NCBI RefSeq assembly: GCF_964340395.1
Contig: NC_135568.1
Location: 10,686,276-10,750,275 of the forward strand
DNA: 64,000 bases
Source of the DNA: Glandiceps talaboti
Taxonomy: Eukaryota > Hemichordata > Enteropneusta > Spengelidae
Direction: 5' to 3'
The notes below the pieces were generated by a model that was given only the letters and a program-made list of their open reading frames with translations, searched no databases and was not told the origin of the DNA. Both the position numbers and the translations under genes were made by a program. Positions 1-12,400 of this stretch are shown here, in pieces; within the stretch, counting starts at the first letter, position 1, and the number at the start of each line of letters is the position of its first letter.

Positions 1-430
1 TGTTCAAGTAATTCACTTTTGAACAAAAGAGTTTCTTAGGAAGTGCAACCTCCTTGACCATTCCACCATGAGCTGTTAACATAGCTTCTATGGGTATGAC
101 AAAACCTTGCTCATGTAAATTTAGCTGATTGGGGTTCAATGTACGATATGCATTCACCATGAGTATTGCTTCATAGCTACCATACTTTAGCAGGATAACC
201 TGGTCGGCGATGTCTAAAGCACGGAATTCAACTAAAGATTTGGCAAATGCTGCAGCACACTGCACTGAGTACTGCAACATATTGTAACAGACAAAGGTAA
301 TCTGCGAAAGATCTGTAATTGTTTGTAGTTGAGTACCATCACTGTGTTGTTCTCTATTCTTATAAGGATTTTGACTGGACATGTGCAGATCCTTCTTGAG
401 GTCATTTTCTGTATTCAAACTAAGAGTGAC
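1..430 (-). CDS. Nuclear receptor exon 5: ligand-binding domain, truncated by window edge
   Basis: Begins [13 protein letters not shown]. Helices 3-5 are clear: [41 protein letters not shown]. Then GFVIPIEAM and LPKKLF, which resembles the PPAR SLRKPF region. Open to base 1. Aligning on AKS and LLKYG places Cys271 (287-289) opposite the ligand-reactive Cys285 of PPAR-gamma. Confidence 0.9.
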
Positions 431-3400
431 CTGTGGAAATATAGAAATATAGGTGTTTGTTTGGTAATATATTTGGAATTATAATATTACCATACTATAT
501 ACGAGCCATATTAAATGTGTCAATCAATTAAAAAAGGGTATGGGAGTTATGCAGTCTACGTCAGAGCCTCTGCAGTTCTTGAATTATAAGTCATTCACTG
601 AAAATGTTGAAAATAATCACAATTATTTTAACAAAGCAGTCATTTTAACCAAAGGATCAACCAATGATATTAGTTACCTAGTTATTATTTGAATGTGACA
701 ATCACATGTTTAAATTCAATCAATAGAAATATGGCCTACTTGTTGATATTTTCCTCACTATTTGCATGCAATCTGATCTAACTAACCAATAAAATACTTA
801 TTCTGACATGTGACAATCACATGTTTAAATTCAACCAATAGAATATGGCCTACTTGCTGATATTTTCCTGATTATTTGTATGTAATCTGATCTAACCAAC
901 CAATAAGTTACTTATTCTGACATGTGACAATCACATGTTTAAATTCAACCAATAGAATATGGCCTACCTGTTGGCATTTTCCAGAATGTTTGTATTCAAT
1001 CTGTGATTTGAATGCCTGAATGTACGCCGAGTGTACCCTCTCCACTAAATCTGTAAAATCAGGGTTGTTCTCTTGTGATGATAATGATGATGGTGCGGGC
1101 GATAATGAACATGACGGTGATGGTGGAGAAAGGTTTGATAAGGGCTGTGAAGATGCTGCTGCTGATGATGATGATGACGACGACGACGACGACAATGATG
1201 CTGTAGATGGTGATGGTGAACATGAAACTGGTGACAATTTGACTCGACTTGCTAGATCATTCAGGATCTTCTCTTTCTCAACGTGGGGAATCCGTCCCAT
1301 TTTAACAGCTGTAAGATATTGAAATTCGAACGATAATTAATAATAGACATTTATAAAGTGCCTCAAGAAAATCATAAGTGTCATGATCATAGTGCTGTGT
1401 AATCACTATCCGTGGCATGGTACAACAACCAAAATATAACTTGAACTCTCTGGGGACATATACAATCTATTGCAGCCTATGTAAGCATATCTGAAAGCAT
1501 TCAGTCAGTAACCTCAGTCCTACCAGGTCTCCATTTAAACCGCTAAATGTAAGTGCTTTTTACATAACGAAACATTAAACCAAGTTCTTCAGCAAATTAC
1601 AGTCTACTGGTAGTTGCGTTTTTAGCGTTCTTAACACATACTCAACCTAAATAAAATTAACATATGCATAAAAAGCATCGTCGTAAACCACAGCCTCTTT
1701 TACAGCACTGTCCAAAACGCATCGTATCGTCTTTTGTTGCATCAGCAGAAAATGGTACTCTGGCTTGCGAGAATGATAAAATGCTTCACAAGTTTTCTAG
1801 TCACATGTCAGTCACATGTCAGTCACATGTCAATTTACTAAGAGTGGCATTAATTGGTCTATTTCTTTTACCAATACTATGTCAAAGCATTCATTTGCAT
1901 TAAGAATAGTCTAAAAAACCTCTCCAGATATATTCACGAATCGTAAGTGCTTATTACCTTAAGCTTAAAAGAAAGCAATCGTGAATATTTATGTTCAGTT
2001 ACTAGTTAAATATACAGGGCTGCTGACTCCCATGAAACAATACAAGTCCATAGCAAGGACCAACACTGAACAATGAATGCGGATCAAGTTTCAATTGTGT
2101 TTCTCAGAAAACATATCTACTGTCGGTGATACAAAAACTCTTAAATCACTCAAAATCCAAAGCTTACATTAATATGCACATTAAGATAATTACGAAGAAT
2201 AATACGTAAATTTTGTTTACCTTTGGTTGACATGCCAACTGATATACATTTTTGGTATCGACAGAATTGACATTTGTTTCTAGAGCGTATATTAATTTCA
2301 CATGGATTTTTATCAAAATATGGACAGGGTTGATATAGCAGATTCATTCGTAAAGTTCTTCGGTAGAACCCCTGAAAGAGAAATTCAAAGACCAATGCTC
2401 TGTATTAAGTTCTTCAGTAAAAACCATAATCTTAAATGAATAGAAAGTAATATTATTAATGGTTTTCAATGGATAAACTAATGAATGTACTTCAATTTTT
2501 TATTTTTATAGTAATTTTAGACAAAATAATAAAGTCAATCTTACCACGGACAATCACACAATGTCACACAAGCTCAGTGTGTCTGAAACATTGCCCATAT
2601 CTACCTAATTTTTCTGTTTTTATAGGAGTTTATCAGGCAAGTTAATGCGGCCAATTTCACTTAAGTTCACCGAAACAGTGGGTGTGACAAATGCATGTTT
2701 TGTTTATCTTGGTTTATGTAATAGGTAGTCAGTGAGTTCGGGAGGATTATGATGTGACAATAAACAAGGGGGCATAGCCCCCGAGTTTTTGGCAAATAAC
2801 CCTACCGAAGAGTTGTCTATCTTACTTATACTACGGCGGGATTGGCTCAAAGGGATCTTTTTTCAAAATTTTGTGTAATTTGTTGCATGCAAATTGAGTG
2901 CTGAGTGTAATATAGGTCACAAAACCAACCGAAATCAAGGACTCTGATTGGCCAAGTCGGTCTAGCTGTAGTATAAACAACTGTCGTAGATAAGGGCAAC
3001 ACTTGAGACATACTGGCTCTTTACAAATGCAAACAAAAAGTAATGTTACTACTGAAAACACTGAAGTCTGGGAAATGTGTACATATGTGTTACACTTTAA
3101 TGTACTAGTACTAGTCTAGTGCAGTGGGTCAGGTAGTAATAGCTACGGTATCACAATTACTTGTATTTTGTTTTCATTTGTAGTGAGGCAGCATGTCTAA
3201 TATGTGTTGTTTTTACCCGGTGGTGGCAGTCTCAGACTAAGTGGGTACACATGCTTCATAGAAATTTCACGGAAAAGGGGATGTTTTTCGCCAGCGATCT
3301 AGGTCCGTGGAATCATAAAAAAGGTACCTTTTCAGATCACCCTCCGAGAATAGGGATAGGATGCCCCTTTTCTACGCTCTCTCAGAAGAAACTTCCCAAA

Positions 3401-6400
3401 ACCTCCTAGATTTTGGAAATAAGAGGGTGTTTTTTTTACATTGATTTTCTCCCAGATTCACTAAAAAAAGGGTGTTTTTGATTGAAATATTCTGGGAAAA
3501 GAGGTATATTTGAAATTTCACTAACAAGCATTGGTATGTAACCCACCCATCCAGGGACTGCCACCATTGGGTGTTCTTGTTACCAATGTTGTATGAACCA
3601 AGATGGAAAGGTATTTGTGATATGTATTGTTTCAGCGAGGATAGGTGAAATATTGGCTTAATACTTGTATTTAATTCAGAGTTTTCCTTTCTACAGGAAT
3701 GACAGGATAATACTACTTGTCTGTACTTCAATGTTGTCTATAATTCTTATAGAACTTAATTATCCTCTTTGTACTGTCTGCATTTTATAAAAATCCAAAA
3801 GTTTCAATCTCATTTGCATAATCACAACTTTATAAGATTACAATGGCTTCCTTTCAAGTGAAATAAATAAAGTGGTGTTTTTACCCTAGGATCATCTGAC
3901 TATCATCGGGTTAACTAGTTAAAGTTTCAATTTGGTTTTCCTGGCAATCGAGTGGAATTTAGGAGAAGTAAAATCTTGAAATGACTCTCCAGAACCCAAA
4001 GTTTGCGATAATATATAGGACTTTATTTCCTGGAGTGGTGTTCTCCTTTTATTTGGATGGTGACCATTACATTTTTCTATGTCTATTAATAGTTTTGCAT
4101 CTTACTTGTCTACTTCCTGACACTGCCGTGTTCCGATTTTACACTACACTATCTTCACACATTACGTCTAGTCATTGCAATGTCGTTACTCTCGTACAGA
4201 ATTCTGTGCCCCCTCCCCCTACAGCGTTCATGTATATAAACGTGATGACGTTGTCGCGTCCCCACGTGACTTTAATTTCAGCAGACTGTACTGCAGTTGA
4301 GTTCGGTTTTTACATTTTTACGGTTCACAGCTTTACCAAATGAATATTAATGAGCTATGACGACAGCCTGTCAATTTGTGATGGACTATTACTTCTAGCG
4401 CTTCACCCAGCATGGGGTTTAACAACATTTAATGCCTATAGTAACGACATTGACTAGACATAATGTGTGAAGATAACGTAGTGTAAAATTGGAACATAGT
4501 CATCAAAAACTAGACCACATCTTACCTTACAGCCCTCACATGAGTGCACACCATAATGTAGACCGGTTGCTATGTCTCCACACACACAACATTTAAAGTT
4601 ATTTGCTGAAAAAAATACAATAAAAATCCATGAAATATAAACATATGAACAGTAAAAACGTATGAACAACTTGCTAACATTCAGAAAAGGGTCCTCTCAC
4701 CAGTCGAAAAAGTTACAGTGCATGAAGTTGTTTTATCTGTATTACTTTACACTGTACAATATCATACCCACAACTCTCCCTAACTGGTATGCTTGGAGGT
4801 TCCTAATGTTTTATAACTTCTTCAATAACCTATATTTCTCAACATTTTAAGCATAAAAATCACATTCAATTAATATGGGAAAAAAAGTACGCTTAGGAAC
4901 CTAAAAGAAAGTTCTAACTTTTGTATAAAAATTAATGTACTAACAACTACATTAAACATGTACTTTGAATAAAACAGTTTTCAATGTCATAGTATCACTA
5001 ACTTGGGTAGTCAGTGTATATATGAAGAGTTTTAATATATAAATTTCTTTTGTTATACCTATTCAAATAAATCTATATCTTTGGCAAAGTCATAACAGGT
5101 GCATATATTTTCCTTATTTTCCTTGCAAATATTGTGCATGTCTTTCAAGAAAATCAAATTTTTAAAATTGCTACTCACTGATACCAGAACCGATGAAAAT
5201 GGGTATTCAGAAACTCAACAGTGGCAATTCTACACTTGCACTTAAATGGCAAAAATATTTTTACAAAACTCTGTACACACTGAGATTTGTCTGACTTCAA
5301 CAAGGAGATGATGTCCAACAGTACAAATCAGAGAGTTGTGGGTAAAATATTGTACAGTGCTATATTGATATTCAAAAGAGTGGATGCCTTGGAGAGGTTG
5401 ATTATAGGGGTGTGATACATGAAGTCTAGATATTATCCATGGCTTCCAATCTCAATATCTCTCGATCGTCACCCTGTCTAGCTCAATGAGAAATCATGAA
5501 GAAAAAGTTGTTCAAAGCACTGCATAATTATAATTATACCCCTGTTCCTCATCAGCCTTAATGAGCGTGACAGTTAAAGCCTAAGTGGGCATGGTACCCT
5601 GACCTGAACTGTTACTTTGTACACACAAATTACATGATTTAGTGCAGCAAGAAATGTAATATTAGTTGCAAACAACCCTTGTTTTGCAATGAAAGATCAT
5701 AAAATCCTTGCTAGGACAAAAGTCCTATCCTCAGTTTGAAGAGCTTAATAGTAAAACCCGGTCAAGTCTCTCTCTGGGCACGTAGCAGTAGTTATATGAC
5801 AAATGTATCATGTGGGTACATATAGATGCGGGCTATCGAAAATGATTCCATAGTAACTATGTTATGGTGACACAGACAATTAACTGATAATGTATTCACT
5901 TGATAAGGCCCCTGGATAACTAGCTGTGACATCCCCAATCTGATTAAAATCTGATGTGGTGAAAGCGGCTAAATATCTTTATTTATCTCTATTTCCATTG
6001 TTTTGTGTTGTTCGTTTTGTTCCGGGGTATCCCCACCTTCCCAAATCTGACCCTCTGTAATAGAAACTCTCATTTGAATCTCAGTAGCCAATCAGGATGA
6101 GCATTATATGTTCACAGCTGCACACACTGGATAAATTGAAAAACAACATGGAGGTCAACACAGATGATTGTGTGGCACCTTAGTTGACGACACGTCGACC
6201 TGTCGGTGGTGGTACCAACTCTCAGAACGATTTTGAAAGAAGTGTACTGATTGGTTGAAGAAACTGTTCAAGATCTTTGAAATTCAAACTAGATTTTCCA
6301 TTACACAGGGTCAGATGTGGGAAGGTGGTGATCACCCGGAACAACAAATGATGATGGAAATAGAGGTAAATAAAGACATCTAGCCACTTTCACCACATCA

Positions 6401-9400
6401 GATGACATCCCTAACTCCAATACTTCTTGTCATGTTGTCCTTCGATTTGCTCTACAGTAACAAATCAACCTTACGTACTAGCATATAAATGGACATATTT
6501 TTCATTATCTCTATACACTGCAGTGCAACACCAAAACATACTGCATACATGTATCCTGTATGCAAATGATATGCAAATGAGTGCACGATAATTCCTCGTA
6601 TCTGAAATTGCATGACTGCACAGTACAATATTAACAGAATTTTCGAAAAAACATATTGTAATGATAACAGCCCATGTGTAAGTGCAAGCGTGGGCACTAG
6701 CGGTGTTTTCTGCGCTACTTTCACTCTCTACACTCATGAATGTATGACCACAGAGAACACTGCAATCACTTGATCATTCAAATATCCGAAGTACGACTGA
6801 CATGCACTTACTCATCAGGGGACCAGTCAAAGTCTTTCCTAGAAGAAATTCATGCTGTAACATGTATCCTTTACAGTAAAAGGTCAGACCATGCACGTAC
6901 AGGTCTGAGCTTGTCGACTCAAAGTAAATTTCTATAAATCTACAATTTATTGATAAAAGATCCTTTTAACTTCAAAATACTGATAACAAAAAAGTGAAAG
7001 TCTGATAAAAATTTGATTGTGATAGAAGATATTGAATGGCATCTGGCTTGACAAAAATAAAACTCTTACTACTACCATAGCTACCATTTTATCATCTGGC
7101 CCAACAAACTCTTACAAAAATTGCTACATTTTATCATCTGGCTCAACAAATTCTTACAAAAATTGCTACATTTTATCATCTGGCTTAACAAAAATCTCAC
7201 TAATATTGCTACTTTTTATCATCTGCGGGGCTTGACAAAAATCTCACTAATTTTGCTACTTTTTATCGTCTGCGGGGCTTGACAAAAATCTCACTAATTT
7301 TGCTAATTTTTATTGTCTGCGGGGCTTGACAAAAATCTTCTACTTTTATCATCTGGCTAGACAAACTCTTACTATAAACATTGCTACATTTTATCATCTG
7401 GCTTAGCAAAAATCTCACTACTATTGCTACATTTTATCATCTGGCTCAACAAAAATCTCACTAATATTGCTACTCTTTATCATCTGCAGGGCTTGACAAA
7501 AATCTTACTAATTTTGCTCCTTTTTATCGTCAGCGGGGCATGACAAAAATCTCACTAATATTGCTACTTATTGTCTGCGGGGCTTGACAAAAATCTTCTA
7601 CTTTTATCATCTGGCTAGACAAACTCTTACTAACATTGCTACATTCTACTGTTTGGCTTGACAAAATCTTACTAACACCTATCCTTTTTTTGTCTGGCAT
7701 GACAATACTCTTACTAACACTGCTACATTTTGTATTTTTTATCATCTGGCTTGACAAAACTCTAACTAACATCGCTACTTTGTATTGTCTGCAGGACTTT
7801 TGACAAAACTCTAACTAACATTGCTAATTTTTATTGTCTGCAGGGCTTGACAAAACTCTAACTAACATCGCTACTTTGTATTGTCTGCAGGACTTTTGAC
7901 AAAACGTTTACTAACATTGCTGAATTTTTATTGTCTGCAGGGCTTGACAAAACTCTTTAAGATTATCGTTGCTACTTTTTAAGACTGAAGTTGCTACTTT
8001 TTATCATCTAGCTTGACAACAGTAGTTCACACAAAGCAAATGTAGGAATGATGGAATGTCAAAATAACTCTATCTCTTGATACACATAGAGAATGCTCAT
8101 AGAAATAACTACATTTTTCTAGCTTTATTAAACTTTTCTCTTTCACTCCTGGTATACACAGCACAAGTCAAAAACTCACCAAGAAATAGGGGTCATTGAA
8201 AAATCTTTCTTTCAAGGAACTATGCCGAAACATTTCCGATGAAACAATGATCAAGATGATGCATTGAATCAGCATAATTAACTACATGTATCTGCAACCG
8301 GGGTACTATTTTCATGATCAGACAACTCTGAAAATTATTAAAATACTACTACTTAGACATAACTGTATATGTTATAGAGATCTACAGAACAGATCAACAG
8401 AATTTGAACTGAGTCTAGTTCCTATACGGTATTGTTATGATTTACAACTCACGTTTTGTTAGAGACCACGTTAGAATCCACACTAAGTTGAACCATGATT
8501 CATTGAGGTGCTGATTTTTGAGTGTGGACAAAAAATCAATAGATTTGATATAATACACAACACAAAAATGTTCACTCACACAGGTATGTCATTCAATACC
8601 GTCTGTAGGGTCACAGGTACATATGTAGGGTGTACAATATTAATGATTAATTCATTTCATCGAACAAAACAGTTTCAAAAAATATTCCAGTTGCAACTAA
8701 TGCTGCTTTGAAGCATACAAAACATTGGACATGCACAAAATTATGTCACACGTTCAGTAAAGATAGCATTTAGAAAAATTAACTGATGAGATCCCAATCC
8801 CACAGGTGGCCGACATGACTTGACACTTTTTTGTGTGTTTGCTATCAATAGCACTAGATTATGTACACAGTTTCTGTTATGGACACAGTAATCAGTTTTA
8901 TTCATATGCAAATTAGTTATTCTGTTAGCATGTAATGATGTATGATGTAAGCATGGCCATTTAGTAAAAACTTTTCGATTCACATCACAAATACTACACC
9001 AAAATAGGATGAGACTTTGTAAAGCTATTTCTTTTCAAATTAAAGTGGCCATATGGATGAGGATTTGGTATTTACTTTGGATTTTTAATTTATAAAACAA
9101 TTTTATCATGACTTCCTACTTGAAAAATCAATGTGAAACAACATATGCCAAGTCCTTGTTTGTAGCTCAACACATTGCAGAAGATTAATAAATGTGTTAA
9201 AAGTTTGTTATTGTACATTGGCATCAAAGCACTTTATGATTTTAAACCATGGTATGGACCTATAATGGCACAAACACTCCTTCATACTTCCTGAACTCCC
9301 AAGGGAGGTTGCATTGCATTGCAGCCTGTAAATGTATAGAAGGAATTCAAGCATAATCACCTTTATCCTACCATATTCCAAAATTACACAGCTGGATGTG

Positions 9401-12400
9401 ACTTGGGTATTATCATGATTCTAATCTTGCCCAGGGACTAACCACAGTCCCTCTATGTGCATGGACTATGGACTAAAACAATTCAGAAACAAATCTCAGG
9501 CTGACAACCAGTATCGTGCAGATTCCAAGCTATGATCTGAAAAATTTGGCATTGCTCATGTTGCTCACTGTTATGATTGGTGGAAAGCCAAGAACAATGA
9601 ATCAGGGTGGGTGGGTGGGGGGAGGGGGGTGTTAATTCAAAGCCAGCCACTCTTCAACCATTCGACCATCATGACTACATAATGAGAACAGCAAGGACAA
9701 GCATATTAGTGCCAATACAGCCTACAGGTTTCCAAATTCCAAGAATACTTGCTATATGTAATTGATACAGATAAACTAGTATAGACAGTCTGGATGCCAC
9801 CATTGGCACAGGAGAAAAAAACGACAATTTATCTATACTCATTACTTGTATGATCAAAATCAATATTTTAGCATCACTCTATGATGCCTCAAACCTGATG
9901 AAAGCACACAATTTGGGAGACATCCCTTACGACTGATGAGAAACATCAAAATCGGGAGTTCTGAAACTATAATCACTTTATGTGATGAACGAATCCGGCA
10001 GGAATTCAAGGCTGTATCATGATAGCTTTCATCATGATCATTTTAATACACTATCCGCATATATTATGCATCTTTTATCAGGTATATTGATATACTACCT
10101 ACGTGTGGATACCGAATAAGCAAACAACGTTAGCCGAACCCTAAGAGTCTCCCAAACACAATCTCTTAATTAAGCATGGTTTATTTGAGGGTGATTCATA
10201 CCAGGGGCACATGTATATACAATATGATACTGCACTGTGTCTGTATCCTGCAGACGAGATTTATTGTAATACAATTCCTGAGGGTGATTTATACACATTG
10301 TAATAGAATTGGCGCATGTGTCTATATCTTGCAGAACGTGGTTTATTGACATCCTAATACAATTGTTGCATATGTCTGCATGGTATTGTGTGCAACTGTA
10401 TCTCAAAATTATTACAGGAATGCATAGTCTTTCATGTAGTCCTAAATATATCATCCTCTGCAAAAGACAGACTGAAGCAATAACTATATCTGTTCTGACA
10501 TTTGTACCAGCACAGCTTCTGCTGTAACACAATGAGGGAAAATAACAGATTGTCAACTGCCTTGAACACAAGAGGGTGAATCTGTAGATTTCTTTTATGA
10601 GCCAAAGCTATCGGTTTTCAAATTGCAAAGTTTGGCAAAAACTTCAAATTTTTGGAGCAATTGTTTCGCGGGAGGTACTAATTAATCTACTTCATGAGTG
10701 ACTGAATGAAGTCTAAGAATACAATTTGTGAACTGATTGATCCCAGACACTCTCACCAGTCCTCGGGAGCATCGCTATTAGCTGTTTTGTATGAACCAAT
10801 ATCTACTGAATAATTGTACTAGAATATCCTTGTACTGTGGGCCTGACATAGCGCCATGCTATTGCGATGCCCCAAGCACATCAACAATAATTAACCCTAT
10901 GTGGTTGATGAGAGCCCACAGTACAAGGACATTTGACTACAATAATGCAGTAGATATCGGTACATACAAAACAGACCTTTTAGATTCTACACCGTGAGTG
11001 GTCAAAAGTATGTCAGCTAGTGACCCTTCATGTGTGGTCAATAGCGACCCTTCACAGTGACCCTGCACGTATGGTCAATAGTGGCACTTCACATAGACCC
11101 TGCACGTATGGTCAATAGTGACACTTCACATAGACCCTGCATGTATGGTCAATAGTGACACTTCACAGTGACCCTGCACGTATGGTCAATAGCCTTTACA
11201 ATCACTGGTATTTATCACTTCTACCAGAGGTCCTAAACATTTATGGCCAAATGTGTATCAATATTGGGATATATTCTAAAAAGTAGAGTCTGGATGCCAA
11301 GGTAGTGAGCACATGGTCTCTAACTACAATAGTCTGGATGCACTAACTAAACTGTGACTCAGTGACTTGGTGGTGTAAATGTAACGATACTGTATAGGAA
11401 CTAGACTGTGAGTGGAGGTGTAAAAGGTAACGATACTGTATAGGAGCTAGACTGTGAGTGGAGGTGTAAATCGTAATGATACTGTATAGGAACTAGACTG
11501 TGAGTGGAGGTGTAAATGGTAACGATACTGTATAGGAACTAGACTGTGAGTGGAGGTGTAAATGGTAATGATACTGTATAGGAACTAGACTATGTGAGTG
11601 GAGGTGTAAATGGTAACGATACTGTATAGGAACTAGACTGTGAGTGGAGGTGTAAATGGTAATGATACTGTATAGGAACTAGACTATGTGAGTGGAGGTG
11701 TAAATGGTAATGATACTGTATAGGAACTAGACTATGTGAGTGGAGGTGTAAATGGTAATGATACTGTATAGGAACTAGACTATGTGAGTGGAGGTGTAAA
11801 TGGTAATGATACTGTATAGGAACTAGACTGTAATTAGGAAAAACAGTTGTTGTTTTTTTTAACTGTTCCATTGCAGCTTATGCCTAATAAAACATTTTTG
11901 TGGTTACGATTACACTCAATTTTGGAATAGGTGGGGTAGGTCTACTTTTTATTTTATTTTATTATATAATTTTTTTTCAAGTGTGAATGTCTAGTTCAGG
12001 TTTTCCATTGTTTTCCATATGGTCTCTGTGTTATTTATTTCTTCCCATCAGATGTACAGCCATTACAGATTGGAAGAACAGTTTTTATATTGTCTTTTTA
12101 AGTTGATGTCAGTTTTCGCATCCACCGTGAGACATGACAATTTTTGTGATTTTATTATTTTTTTCTCAAATTTGTAGGGTCGGCATCAAAAACTACGTGG
12201 GGTCGGGTAACCAGAACCAAACAATATTGTTTAGGCCTTAAATCAAATAAAGTTGAGAAATTTTGCGAACATTATTTTTTTATTTCACTTAAGTATAATA
12301 GGGCTAGAGAATCTGAATTTACCTGAAACAAAAATTGGAGGAATTCATGCATGTTAAGATACAGGTATGCAAGGCAAAAAAAAAGGTTTTTGGGATAGGT

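Noticed and set aside
7030-8025. CRISPR-like array of regular repeats
   Set aside because: Tandem minisatellite without unique spacers, in a eukaryotic intron.
10170-10571. 133-residue minus-strand frame
   Set aside because: Covers a decayed direct repeat; no domain resemblance.
11590-11871. His/Leu/Tyr-rich 93-residue frame
   Set aside because: Direct translation of a uniform minisatellite with no other coding sign.
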